A stretch of DNA of 64,000 bases from Nocardiopsis ganjiahuensis DSM 45031 (GTDB lineage Bacteria > Actinomycetota > Actinomycetes > Streptosporangiales > Streptosporangiaceae). Positions within the stretch are counted from its first letter, which is position 1, and every line of letters begins with the position of its first letter. The position numbers and the translations under genes were made by a program. The DNA lies in NCBI RefSeq assembly GCF_000341085.1, contig NZ_ANBA01000006.1:186001-250000 (forward strand), read 5' to 3'. Positions 7,426 through 16,344 of this stretch are shown here, one piece after another. The notes below the pieces were generated by a model. The model was not told the origin of the DNA, searched no databases, and saw only the letters and a list, made by a program, of their open reading frames with translations.

Positions 7426-9087
7426 GTGATGTCACTCCCCCCGACTCCGGCACACAGCCGCCGTCGCTTCCTCGGTCTGATGGGCGCCACCGGCGCCACC
7501 GCGCTCTCCGCCGGCCTGCTCTCCGGTTGTTCCGGCGACGCCGGCACGGGCGGCGGAGGCTCGGCGTCGTCAGCCACTGACCTGGACGACCTGATCCCCA
7601 CCTTCCGTGCCTTCGAGGCGGTCGTTCCCGACATCCCGGGGGTCGGCGGCGCACCCGACGGCTTCACCGCCTACCCCGACGCCTTCGTCCGGGCAGCCGG
7701 GGAGGTCCGGGGCGCGGGAGGCCACTACACGGCGATGACACCCATGTGGGGGCCGCTGCCGCCCGGCCTCGGCAACAACTCCTTCTACGACTACGTCAAC
7801 GAACGGATCGGCACCACGGTCGAGTTCAACTTCCAGGACGGCAACACGATCATCGACAAGATGAACGCCGTCGTCGCCGGCCGGGACGTCTCCGACATCA
7901 CGATGTTCCCGGACTGGGTGATCAACCTGATCCCCCAGTTCAACCGGGCGGTCGGGGAGCTCTTCGAGGACCTGACCCCCTACCTGGCCGGGGACGCGGC
8001 CCTGGCCTACCCCCTGCTGGCCAACCTGGACAGCGACGCCTGGCGCGCGAACGTCTTCAACGAGCGCCTCCAGGGCATCCCCTGGCCCTCCGAGCCCTTC
8101 AGCAACTGGGTCCTGTACCGGCGCGACATCCTGGAGGAGCTCGGTCTGGCGGCCCCGACCAGCGCCGATGAGCTCTTCGAGCTCGGGGAGGAGCTCAACG
8201 ACCCCGACAACAACCGCTGGGCCTTCGGCGACATCACCCTGAGCGCCCGGCAGATCTTCGGTGCCCCCCGGCAGTGGCGGTACGAGAACGGCGAGCTCAC
8301 CCACATGTTCGAGACCGAGGAGTGGCGCGCCAGCGTGGAGTACATGCGGCGCGTCTTCGACGCCGGGCTCATCCACCCCGACATGGTGTCCCAGGGTGAC
8401 AACTCCAAGGAGCTCCTCAACTCCGGGCAGATCCTCTTCGCCCAGGACGGCCTGGGCGGATGGCACGAGGCCTACTCGCAGGTCCTCGGTGACAACCCCG
8501 ACTTCCGCCTGGACCTGATGCCCGCCTTCGGCCAGGGCGGCAACGACCCGGTCCTGCACCGCAACGACCCCTCCACGCAGTCCGTGTTCATCCGCAAGGA
8601 CATGGAACCGGAGCAGATCGAGGAGATTCTCGCCGTCGTGAACTTCTGCGCGGCGCCCTTCGGCACCCAGGAGTACATGGACTACCGGTACGGGGAGGAG
8701 GGGGTCCACCACGAACGCAACGAGCACGGCGCCCCCGAGCTCACCGACCTCGGCAACTCGGAGGTCAACGACGGCTACTACTTCATCAGCGGCAGGCCCT
8801 CGGCGATCACCGAGAGCCAGTACCCGGACTTCGTGGACTGGAAGACCGCCTGGTACAACGACGCGATCGCCTACGCCGAGGACGACCCCTTCGCGGGGAT
8901 CCGCATCCAGCGGCCCGAGCGCTTCTCCGCCGCTGAGCTGCCGCTGACCGACCAGGTGGAGAACATCATCCGGGGCCGCGAGGACCTGTCCGAGCTGGAC
9001 ACCGTGATCGACGACTGGCGTCGCGACGGTGGTGAGGAGGGCCGGGAGTTCTACCTGGAGGTCCTCCAGGAACACGGCCGTGACTGA
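7426..9087 (+). CDS. Sugar ABC transporter substrate-binding lipoprotein (LplA-like)
   Basis: Extracellular solute-binding lipoprotein of a carbohydrate importer. It has a twin-arginine-like n-region (SRRRFLGLMG), a hydrophobic stretch and a lipobox LLSGC, so it should be lipidated on Cys and held on the outer face of the membrane. At 553 residues it is longer than common sugar-binding proteins and fits the LplA/YtcQ group that works with LplB/LplC-type permeases, which follow here. GTG 7426 and ATG 7429 are both possible starts behind AAAGGAA. The neighbouring enzymes suggest xyloglucan oligosaccharides as ligand; this is inference. No ATPase gene follows, so a shared MsiK-type ATPase elsewhere is presumed. 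Confidence 0.92.
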   Translation: MMSLPPTPAHSRRRFLGLMGATGATALSAGLLSGCSGDAGTGGGGSASSATDLDDLIPTFRAFEAVVPDIPGVGGAPDGFTAYPDAFVRAAGEVRGAGGHYTAMTPMWGPLPPGLGNNSFYDYVNERIGTTVEFNFQDGNTIIDKMNAVVAGRDVSDITMFPDWVINLIPQFNRAVGELFEDLTPYLAGDAALAYPLLANLDSDAWRANVFNERLQGIPWPSEPFSNWVLYRRDILEELGLAAPTSADELFELGEELNDPDNNRWAFGDITLSARQIFGAPRQWRYENGELTHMFETEEWRASVEYMRRVFDAGLIHPDMVSQGDNSKELLNSGQILFAQDGLGGWHEAYSQVLGDNPDFRLDLMPAFGQGGNDPVLHRNDPSTQSVFIRKDMEPEQIEEILAVVNFCAAPFGTQEYMDYRYGEEGVHHERNEHGAPELTDLGNSEVNDGYYFISGRPSAITESQYPDFVDWKTAWYNDAIAYAEDDPFAGIRIQRPERFSAAELPLTDQVENIIRGREDLSELDTVIDDWRRDGGEEGREFYLEVLQEHGRD

Positions 9088-10114
9088 CCGCACCGGCGGG
9101 GCGGCGACCGCCGTCGCCCCGTCCCCCGGGGACGGCGGGGACGGCGGCCGGACCGCACGCGGGCCCCGGCGCGGGAGCGGGCGCGGACGGGGTACCGGGC
9201 GCGGCCCTTCCTTCGGGGCCAGGCTGCGCCGTGACTGGCAGCTGCTGCTGATGGCGCTCCCGGCCCTCGTCCTGCTGGCGGTCTTCCACTACGCGCCGAC
9301 CCTGGGCAACGTCATCGCCTTCCAGAACTACAACCCCTGGGACGGCGTGGCCGGCAGCCCGTGGGTGGGGTTCGCCCAGTTCGAACGGCTCTTCAGCGAC
9401 CCCCGGTTCTGGAGCGCGGCGGGCAACACCCTGACCATCGCCGCCGTCCAGCTGGTGTTCTTCTTCCCCATCCCGATCGCGCTGGCGATCCTGCTCGACA
9501 GCGTGCTCAGCCCCCGGCTGCGGCTGCTGCTGCAGAGCGTCGTGTACATGCCGCACTTCTTCTCCTGGGTGCTGGTGGTGACACTGTTCCAGCAGATCCT
9601 GGGCGGGGCGGGGCTGTTCTCGCAGATGCTGCGGCAGAACGGGTACGCGCCGCTGGAGATCATGTCCGACCCGGACGCGTTCCTGTTCGTGGTCACCTCC
9701 CAGATGATCTGGAAGGACGCGGGCTGGGGGACGATCATCTTCCTGGCCGCGCTGGCCGCGATCAACCCGAACCTCTACGAGTCGGCCGCCGTGGACGGCG
9801 CGGGGCGCTGGCGGCGCATGTGGCACATCACCCTGCCCGGCCTGCGCCCGGTGATCATCCTGCTGCTCATCCTCAAGCTCGGCGACATCCTCAACGTCGG
9901 CTTCGAGCAGTTCTTCCTGCAGCGGGACGCCTTCGGCTCCGGCGTGTCCGAGGTGCTCGACACCTACATCTACCACCAGACCCTGGTCACCGGGAACTTC
10001 AGCGCGGGGGCGGTCGCCGGCCTGGTCAAGGGCGTGGTCGGCCTCGTACTCATCCTGGTCGCCAACAAGATGGCCCACCGGATGGGTGAGAACGGAATCT
10101 ACAGGCGAGCATGA
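9080..10114 (+). CDS. Sugar ABC transporter permease (LplB-like)
   Basis: First inner-membrane permease of the importer, 344 residues. A Gly/Arg-rich N-terminal tail of about 50 residues precedes six membrane helices beginning with LLLMALPALVLLAVF. The ATPase-contacting EAA loop is YESAAVDGAGRWRRMWHITL, with the conserved DGA and late L-P. The GTG at 9080 overlaps the end of the binding-protein gene by 8 bases, and the binding-protein reading frame supplies its ribosome-binding site (AGGA at 9070-9073). It overlaps the next permease by ATGA. Confidence 0.93.
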   Translation: MTDRTGGAATAVAPSPGDGGDGGRTARGPRRGSGRGRGTGRGPSFGARLRRDWQLLLMALPALVLLAVFHYAPTLGNVIAFQNYNPWDGVAGSPWVGFAQFERLFSDPRFWSAAGNTLTIAAVQLVFFFPIPIALAILLDSVLSPRLRLLLQSVVYMPHFFSWVLVVTLFQQILGGAGLFSQMLRQNGYAPLEIMSDPDAFLFVVTSQMIWKDAGWGTIIFLAALAAINPNLYESAAVDGAGRWRRMWHITLPGLRPVIILLLILKLGDILNVGFEQFFLQRDAFGSGVSEVLDTYIYHQTLVTGNFSAGAVAGLVKGVVGLVLILVANKMAHRMGENGIYRRA

Positions 10115-11022
10115 GCACACTCTTCAAGGACCGCCCCGTGTGGGCGGAACGCCCCAGCCTCCCCTCACGCCTCGCGAAGAACACCGTCCTGGCGGGCATC
10201 GCGGTGGTCGTGGTCTTCCCCCTCTACGTGGTGGTCCTGACCAGCCTGTCGCCCGCGTCGGCGGTCAACGCGGCGGGCGGCCTGGTCCTGGTCCCGGACG
10301 GGCTCTCGTTCCAGGCCTACGCCGACCTCTTCGGCGGCGGCGTGGTCAGCCGGGCCGTGCTGGTGAGCCTGGGGGTGACCCTGGTCGGGACCCTGGTGAG
10401 CCTGGGCGCGACCATTCTGGCCGCCTACGGGCTCTCCCAGCCGGGTTCGCTGTGGCACCGCCCGATCCTGTTCGCCTTCCTGCTGACCTTCCTGTTCGCC
10501 CCCGGCATGATTCCGCTGTACCTGCTGGTCAGCGACCTGGGCCTGATCGACAGCTACTGGTCGCTGATCCTGCCGACGGCGGTGAACGCGTTCAACCTGG
10601 TGGTGATGCGGGCGTTCTTCATGAACCTGCCGGGGGAGATCTCCGACAGCGCGCGCGTGGACGGGGCCAACGAGTGGACGATCCTGACCCGGCTGGTCCT
10701 GCCCATGTCCAAGGGTGTGACCGCGGTGATCGGCCTGTTCTACGCGGTCGGCTACTGGAACGCCTTCTTCAACGCCATCCTGTACATCAACGACAACGCC
10801 AAGTGGCCCCTGCAGCTGGTGCTCCGCCAGTACGTCCAGCAGGGGCAGCAGCTCAGCTCCAACTCGGTGGTGGGCGACGCGGTCCAGGGCACCGCGTCGG
10901 CGCCGAACCTGGCCATCCAGATGGCGATCGTGGTGGTGGCCCTGGTCCCGGTCACGTTCATCTACCCGCTGGTCCAGAAGCACTTCACCAAGGGCGTCAT
11001 CATCGGCGCTGTGAAGGGCTGA
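10111..11022 (+). CDS. Sugar ABC transporter permease (LplC/YtcP-like)
   Basis: Second permease of the importer, 303 residues, with six predicted helices and the EAA loop EISDSARVDGANEWTILTRL. The C-terminal part FIYPLVQKHFTKGVIIGAVK is the standard ending of LplC/YtcP permeases. The ATG overlaps the preceding stop (ATGA), so the two permeases should be made in equal amounts. It is the last gene of the three-gene transport operon and is followed by a strong hairpin. Confidence 0.94.
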   Translation: MSTLFKDRPVWAERPSLPSRLAKNTVLAGIAVVVVFPLYVVVLTSLSPASAVNAAGGLVLVPDGLSFQAYADLFGGGVVSRAVLVSLGVTLVGTLVSLGATILAAYGLSQPGSLWHRPILFAFLLTFLFAPGMIPLYLLVSDLGLIDSYWSLILPTAVNAFNLVVMRAFFMNLPGEISDSARVDGANEWTILTRLVLPMSKGVTAVIGLFYAVGYWNAFFNAILYINDNAKWPLQLVLRQYVQQGQQLSSNSVVGDAVQGTASAPNLAIQMAIVVVALVPVTFIYPLVQKHFTKGVIIGAVKG

Positions 11023-11044
11023 GGGACCGGAGCGAGACCGTTGT

Positions 11045-11078
11045 GGGGCCGGGAACCGTGCATTCGGTTCCCGGCCCC
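11045..11078. terminator. Bidirectional terminator between ABC operon and GH74
   Basis: Perfect 14-bp stem GGGGCCGGGAACCG (11045-11058) and CGGTTCCCGGCCCC (11065-11078) with a 6-base loop, in the 83-base gap between two convergent genes. It is likely to stop transcription from both sides. Confidence 0.85.
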
Positions 11079-11105
11079 CTGTGTCGGACGCTCCGGTTCA
11101 GCGGG

Positions 11106-13880
11106 TCAGTCGCACGCCCGGCCGTTCAGCGTGAACCCTTCGGGCACGGCGGGCTCACCGTCCGCGGACCCGTTGAAGCCCACCGACACCGTCCCGCCCG
11201 GTTCGATCCGGCCGTTCCAGGAGGAGCCGGTCACCACGACGGTGGATCCCGTCTGGGTGTGGGAACCGTTCCACAGGCTCGTCACCTGCTCATCCGCGGT
11301 GAAGTCCCAGGCCAGCTCCCAGCCCTCGACGGTCTCCGAACCGGTGTTGGTCACCGCCGCGTCCGCCCGGAAACCGCCGGTCCAGGTGGCGCTGACGTCG
11401 TAATCGACCTCGCACGCGCCCGGACCCGCGGTGGGCGAAGGCGAGGGGTCCGGGTCCGCGGTGGGCGAAGGCGACGGGGTCGGGTCGGGACCGGGCCCGC
11501 CGTCCCCCTCCGCCGGGTCGCCGTAGACGATCCCGCGCCCGTTGGTACCGACGTAGACCCGCCCGTAGACGTCCGGGTCGCCGGTCACGACGGAGCCGGT
11601 CCAGCCCCACTGGTTGAGGTCGTCGTTGATCCTCACCCAGGTCCGCCCCGCGTCGTCGGAGCGGAAGATCCCGCGTACGCCGTCGATCCGGGAGCTGGTG
11701 TAGACGGCCGGGTAGCCCTCCCCGGGCGGCGGGGCGCCGAAGCCGACGGCGTCGCCCTCGTCCACGGCCCCGATCCGTTCGAAGGTGGCGCCGGCGTCCG
11801 TGGTGCGCCACATACCGTAGGTGCCGTCCTCGGCCCCGCCCGCGGCCCACACGTCGCCGGTGTGGCCCGGAACCGCGCCGAAGCGGACGTTCCCCTCCGC
11901 GGGCAGGCCGTCGAAGCCGGACGCGGTGAACGTGGCCCCGCCGTCGGTGCTGGTGTGGAAGACCCCGTCGGCGACGGCGTAGAACACGTCCGGGTCGACC
12001 CGGTCGGCCTCCACCCGCGCGCCTTCGGGAACACCGGTCGAGGCGGTCCAGGACGATCCCCGGGTCGTGGAGACGTGGACCCCCGTGCCCTCGGGGCTCC
12101 AGAGCACGGCCGAGCCGTCCGCGGAGACGGCCACGGTCCCGCCGCCGGTCACCCCGCCGGGCTCCTGTCCCTGCCACCAGCTGTCGCCGCCGTCGTCGGA
12201 GACCCCGATGTGGGAGGTGGTCTCGTCCTCGGCGTCACCGGTGCGGACCACCAGGGAGGGGTCGAGCTCGGCGAAGTCCACGCTGGTCCCGTTGCCCCAG
12301 TAGGGCTGCTGGTGCATCTGCTCGGGGACCTCGTCGAGGTCGTGGTGGGCGAAGCCGCCGATGTCGGCCATCACCGACACCAGCGGGCCGCCGGGCAGGC
12401 TCGCCAGGTCGTGGATGGCGGTCTCCTCCAGACCGTGGACCTTCACCTCGATGTCGAAGGTGGCGTCGGCGTCCCACTCGGTGAGGTTGTCGCTGCCGTA
12501 GACGGTGGCCCCGGTGCCGTACATGAACCGGTCGGAGTCGAACGGGTCGATCGCCATGGCCTGGGTCATCCAGCCCAGTTTGGGCTGGGTCTCGGGCGGT
12601 TCGGCGCCGCCGCCGAAGTCCAGCCACGGAGCGGTGGAGACGTCCATCTCGTAGCGGTTCTCCCGCTCGGGGTAGGCGCCGTAGTCCCAGGCCTGGGTCC
12701 AGGTCTCGCCGCGGTCGGTGCTGCGGAAGATCTGGATGTCCGGCCACCAGGAGATCTGGGTGGCGACCATGAGCGTGTCCGGGTTCTGCCGGTCGACGGT
12801 GAGGCCGCCGTAGCCGAAGTAGTTGTCCTCGGAGTCGGAGGGGACCGGGCTGACGCGCGTCCACGCCTCCTCCTCGGTGTCGTAGCGCCACACGTCGCCG
12901 GAGTCCCCGTCGTAGGGACCGGGGGTGGACGTGGTGGCCACGTAGAGCTGCCCGCCCTCGTGGTCGAGCACGCCGTGCGCGGGCAGGTGTCCCGTGGGGG
13001 CTCCGGGCAGCGGTTCCCAGCTCTGACCGCCGTCGCGGCTCCGGTAGACGGTGTTCTCGAGGTCGGCGACACCCACGTAGACGTCCTGCGTGACCGAGCC
13101 CTCGGAGCCGGTGCGCGGGTCGAACTCCACCCAGGTCACCCCGGTGATGTCGTCGTGCACGCCCCACTCGTCGTCGGGGTTCTCGACGTAGTCGCCGGGG
13201 TTGGGGAACTCCTCGACCTCGGCCCAGGTCTCGCCGTGGTCGGTGCTGCGCCACAGGCCGTGGCCGCCGCGCGCGCCGAAGTACACGACGCTGTTGTCGT
13301 TGGGGTCGACCATGAGGCGCTCGCCCATGCCCCGACCGGGCATGTTGCCGCCGAGCTTGAAGGGCAGCTCGGTCGCCTCCCAGGTCAGGCCCCGGTCCTC
13401 GGACCTCAGGATCGCCCCGTTGTTGGGGTCCCAGTCGTTGGTGTAGGTCCCCGCCGCGACGTAGACGCGGTCCGGGTCGACCGGGTCGGTGGCCAGGCTG
13501 ACGATGCCGGTCCACCCCCAGTCGTCCCAGCCGATCCAGTCGAGCATGGACTCCCAGCGCTCGGTGGCCGGATCCCAACGGTAGGCACCGCCGATGTCCG
13601 TGCGGGCGTAGACGAGGTCGGGCTCGGTCTCGTTGAAGACGATCCCGGGGACGAAGCCGCCGCCGGCGATCTGGGCGTTGTCCCAGGTGTAGGGGGTTTC
13701 GGCCGCTTCGGCGGAGGCGACGTGCGCGGAGGGTGCCGCTCCGGCCCCGGTGAGGGAGACGGTGACGGCGGCCGCGGCGGCGAGGGCGGTCGCGGTGGCC
13801 GTCACCGTCCTCGTTCTGCGGTCCCCTCCCTCATGGGAGCGCTTCCATCTTCGGTTGAGAGGTGTCCTGGATCCGGGCAT
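11106..13880 (-). CDS. Secreted GH74 xyloglucanase with C-terminal CBM2
   Basis: An extracellular endo-xyloglucanase cutting the beta-1,4-glucan backbone of xyloglucan. The 924 residues comprise a signal peptide (Arg-rich start, then ALAAAAAVTVSLTGAGAAPS), a two-lobed seven-bladed-propeller GH74 domain, a Pro/Ser/Thr linker (PTPSPSPTADP) and a CBM2 cellulose-binding module (about residues 820-924, with surface Trp and a CEV...ACD disulfide pair). The GH74 catalytic Asp residues are visible in RTDIGGAYRW (about 96) and VMADIGGFAHHDL (about 505). The ATG at 13878-13880 has CGAGGAG upstream. A GTG at about 13805 is an alternative start but would leave the signal peptide without its basic region. 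A CebR-like box lies inside the first codons and a LacI palindrome 125 bases upstream. Confidence 0.93.
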   Translation of the reverse strand: MPGSRTPLNRRWKRSHEGGDRRTRTVTATATALAAAAAVTVSLTGAGAAPSAHVASAEAAETPYTWDNAQIAGGGFVPGIVFNETEPDLVYARTDIGGAYRWDPATERWESMLDWIGWDDWGWTGIVSLATDPVDPDRVYVAAGTYTNDWDPNNGAILRSEDRGLTWEATELPFKLGGNMPGRGMGERLMVDPNDNSVVYFGARGGHGLWRSTDHGETWAEVEEFPNPGDYVENPDDEWGVHDDITGVTWVEFDPRTGSEGSVTQDVYVGVADLENTVYRSRDGGQSWEPLPGAPTGHLPAHGVLDHEGGQLYVATTSTPGPYDGDSGDVWRYDTEEEAWTRVSPVPSDSEDNYFGYGGLTVDRQNPDTLMVATQISWWPDIQIFRSTDRGETWTQAWDYGAYPERENRYEMDVSTAPWLDFGGGAEPPETQPKLGWMTQAMAIDPFDSDRFMYGTGATVYGSDNLTEWDADATFDIEVKVHGLEETAIHDLASLPGGPLVSVMADIGGFAHHDLDEVPEQMHQQPYWGNGTSVDFAELDPSLVVRTGDAEDETTSHIGVSDDGGDSWWQGQEPGGVTGGGTVAVSADGSAVLWSPEGTGVHVSTTRGSSWTASTGVPEGARVEADRVDPDVFYAVADGVFHTSTDGGATFTASGFDGLPAEGNVRFGAVPGHTGDVWAAGGAEDGTYGMWRTTDAGATFERIGAVDEGDAVGFGAPPPGEGYPAVYTSSRIDGVRGIFRSDDAGRTWVRINDDLNQWGWTGSVVTGDPDVYGRVYVGTNGRGIVYGDPAEGDGGPGPDPTPSPSPTADPDPSPSPTAGPGACEVDYDVSATWTGGFRADAAVTNTGSETVEGWELAWDFTADEQVTSLWNGSHTQTGSTVVVTGSSWNGRIEPGGTVSVGFNGSADGEPAVPEGFTLNGRACD
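13833..13848. promoter_or_regulatory. CebR-like operator box overlapping the GH74 5' end
   Basis: ATGGGAGCGCTTCCAT differs at one base pair from a perfect palindrome and closely matches the CebR operator of streptomycetes, TGGGAGCGCTCCCA, which controls cellulose genes. It lies at about codons 11-16 of GH74 if the ATG at 13880 is used. A repressor bound there could act as a roadblock; alternatively the true start lies downstream and the box is in the leader. Confidence 0.6.
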
Positions 13881-14003
13881 GAGCGGGGCTCCTCGGTGGG
13901 GGGTCCATCCCGCCGGTCCGTGCGAGGAACTGTCCCCCGGCGGGAATTTCCCTGCCAGTGTGTATTCGCGGTGACAGAACGTCAACGGGGGTTCCGGTGA
14001 TTA

Positions 14004-14021
14004 TTTCGAATCGCTTCGAAA
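14004..14021. promoter_or_regulatory. LacI-type operator upstream of GH74
   Basis: TTTCGAATCGCTTCGAAA: 7-bp perfect arms around a 4-base centre, the longest of the four sites of this kind in the window. It sits between the end of GH95 and the start of GH74, both read leftwards, so GH74 should have its own regulated promoter here. Confidence 0.7.
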
Positions 14022-14033
14022 CCTGGCCTGAGC

Positions 14034-16295
14034 TCAAGAGTGTTTCCAGTTCGTCGGCAATTTCCCGATGATCCGCACCGGCGATCCGTCCGACAATCGG
14101 ATCCTCCGGTCCCCGTCCGGCATTCGGACGAGGAGCGGTCCGCCCTCCAGGGACCGCAGCTCCACCGACACCCCGCCCGCGTCCCACTCCAACCGGTCCA
14201 CCACCACGCCCCCGCGGGCCCGCAGCCCTTCCACGCACCCCGAGGACCACTCCCGGGGCAGCGCGGGCAGCACCTCGATCCGACCCTCGGCCGAACCCAC
14301 CAGCATCGCCGCCACCAGAGCCGGGAACCCCCCGCCGATGTCCACGTTGAGGATCCGCCCCCGGTTGTGCGTGGGCACCATCGTCGGCCGCCAGTACCGT
14401 CCGGCCAGCAGGGACAGCGCCTCGTGGGCCTCCTCGGCCATCCCCAGCCCGGCCGCGGCCAGACCCAGCTGCACCAGGCCGAAGGCCATCTCGTCCGCCT
14501 CCTGCCCCCGCCACCAGGCGAGCCTGGCGCGCACCGCGCGGGCCGCCGCCCCGGCCAGGACGGGGTCCGCGAAGGCCGGATCCCGCTCGTACCAGAGCGG
14601 GTACAGGTGGGAGGCGTGCCGGTGCGCGTGCCGGTCGGTCTGCGCCACCGGCCCGGCCGGTCCGGCCCACTCGGCCAGGCAGCCGTCGGGGCCGATCCGG
14701 TAGCCGGGGAGCCGGGCGGCCAGCCGGACCCACCTGCGGGCCCCGGGTATCCCCAGAGCCCGGTGCGCCCGCACCAGGTTGCGCGTCAGGTCGCGGACGG
14801 CGGCGACGTCCATGGTCGCGTTGACACAGGCCTGACCGTCCCCGTCGGCCGGGGTGTTCTCCGGCGAGTAGGAGGGCGAGAAGCCGCCCTCGCAGAGGAA
14901 GTCCTCGTGGAACTCGGCCGCCTCGGTCAGGAACGGCAGGGCCCTGCGGAGCAGGAAGCCCCGGTCCCGGGTGTACGAGTAGTGGTCCCAGTACAGCCGT
15001 GCGAGCCACGCCCCTCCCGCGGTCCAGCAGGTCAGGCACCACTCGGGGCCGAAGTGGTTGTGGCGGCCGCTGGTGGAGGCGTGCGCGGGCACGAGGATCC
15101 CCCGGCACCCGTACAGACGCCGCGCGTTCTCCCGGAGGTCCTCGGCGAACCCGTCCAGGAGGTCGAACAGCGGCGTCATCAGCTCGGGGGTCCCGGTGGG
15201 GTGCAGTCCCGCCAGGGCGGAGGGCAGGTTGCCGTCGAAGGTGTACCCGGAGCGCCAGGGCGGATCGTGGGTACCGCTCCACACCCCCTGGAGGGTGGGC
15301 GGGAGGTCTCCGCAGCTGGAGACGACGGCGTACCGTCCCGCGTCCACCAGACGGGTGACCAGCTCCGGCGCGGCCCCGTGACCGGGCTCCGGCCGGAGCC
15401 CGCGGCCTCCGTCCGGGGCGGCCCCGGCCAACCGCAGCCGGAACCGGCCCATCAGCTCCCCGTGCAGCCGGCGGTGCCGCTCCAGCAGGAGGGCCGGCGG
15501 GCCCGCGGGAAGCTCGGCGGTCGCGGGCGCCCGTTCGGCGCCCGGAGCGGCCGTCTCGGTCCGGAGCAGGAGCACGAGCCGCCGGACGCCCCGTACGCGG
15601 AGCCCTTCCCCGTCGGGCTCCGCCGTGCCGCCCTCCGCGGTGACCGAGCAGGTCACCGTGTACCCGGCGAGGCCGCCCTCCGGCCGGTCGGGGAAGGACA
15701 CGGTGAGTGAGAGCCGGCCGGCGCCGGCCCCCGGACGGACCCGCAGGGCCACCGGCGGCTCCTCCGCCAGCACCCCCAGGGTCAGCCTCCCGTCCAGTCC
15801 GTGCGGCCGGTGGAGGTCGCAGACCACCACGTCGTCGGCGCGCGAGGCGAAGACCCGGTGGACGGTCCCGTCCGGCAGCTCCTCGGTGACCTCCCCCGTG
15901 TCCAGGTCACAGGTCCGGGTGACCGCTCCGGACCCCGGGCGCTCCGGGGCGAAGGAGAGCACCGCGGCACCGACCAGCGGGTCGATCCAGTGCGTGCCCT
16001 CGTACCCCTCCCCCGCCGCCACCTCCGTGATCAGTTCCGCGGCCGACCGGGAACGCCCCTCGCCCAGGAGCGCGCGGAGCTCGGGCAGGACCGGTGCGGT
16101 GTGCGGCGCGGGCAACGGCTCCCGGACCGGGAGGAAGAGGCGTTCGTGGCTCAGGGTGATCCGGGTCCGGTCCGGCCCGGAATGCACGAGCGCGCCCTGG
16201 CGCCCGTTCCCGCTGATCAACGCGTCCTCCCAGTCCCGGACGGGCGAACGGGTGCGCACCGTCCGGCCGGGGGGTCTGTCGCAGGAGTGGGTCAT
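14034..16295 (-). CDS. GH95-family alpha-L-fucosidase-like enzyme
   Basis: A 753-residue protein with the layout of GH95: an N-terminal beta-sandwich (GNGRQGALVHSGPDRTRITL is typical), an (alpha/alpha)6 barrel and a C-terminal beta-domain. Family landmarks are LPPTLQGVWSG, SPSYSPENTP (with the general-acid Glu near residue 478) and HRHASHLYPL. GH95 enzymes remove alpha-1,2-linked fucose, or galactose in some members. The region that is usually NINTEMNYW reads DGNLPSALAG here, so the exact specificity is uncertain. No signal peptide is seen, so it should act on imported oligosaccharides. The ATG at 16295 follows AAGGA; an ATG-like start at 16346 is less likely. Confidence 0.8.
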   Translation of the reverse strand: MTHSCDRPPGRTVRTRSPVRDWEDALISGNGRQGALVHSGPDRTRITLSHERLFLPVREPLPAPHTAPVLPELRALLGEGRSRSAAELITEVAAGEGYEGTHWIDPLVGAAVLSFAPERPGSGAVTRTCDLDTGEVTEELPDGTVHRVFASRADDVVVCDLHRPHGLDGRLTLGVLAEEPPVALRVRPGAGAGRLSLTVSFPDRPEGGLAGYTVTCSVTAEGGTAEPDGEGLRVRGVRRLVLLLRTETAAPGAERAPATAELPAGPPALLLERHRRLHGELMGRFRLRLAGAAPDGGRGLRPEPGHGAAPELVTRLVDAGRYAVVSSCGDLPPTLQGVWSGTHDPPWRSGYTFDGNLPSALAGLHPTGTPELMTPLFDLLDGFAEDLRENARRLYGCRGILVPAHASTSGRHNHFGPEWCLTCWTAGGAWLARLYWDHYSYTRDRGFLLRRALPFLTEAAEFHEDFLCEGGFSPSYSPENTPADGDGQACVNATMDVAAVRDLTRNLVRAHRALGIPGARRWVRLAARLPGYRIGPDGCLAEWAGPAGPVAQTDRHAHRHASHLYPLWYERDPAFADPVLAGAAARAVRARLAWWRGQEADEMAFGLVQLGLAAAGLGMAEEAHEALSLLAGRYWRPTMVPTHNRGRILNVDIGGGFPALVAAMLVGSAEGRIEVLPALPREWSSGCVEGLRARGGVVVDRLEWDAGGVSVELRSLEGGPLLVRMPDGDRRIRLSDGSPVRIIGKLPTNWKHS

Positions 16296-16344
16296 GGGGG
16301 CATCCTTACCTGGTCGTGTCAGCGGGTTCGAGGGAGCGTGTGCC

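Noticed and set aside
10086..14000. Very long open frame on the plus strand opposite GH74
   Set aside because: It is the mirror of a real GH74 gene in G+C-rich DNA. Its translation is Gly/Val/Asp-rich without any domain, while the minus strand encodes a complete xyloglucanase.
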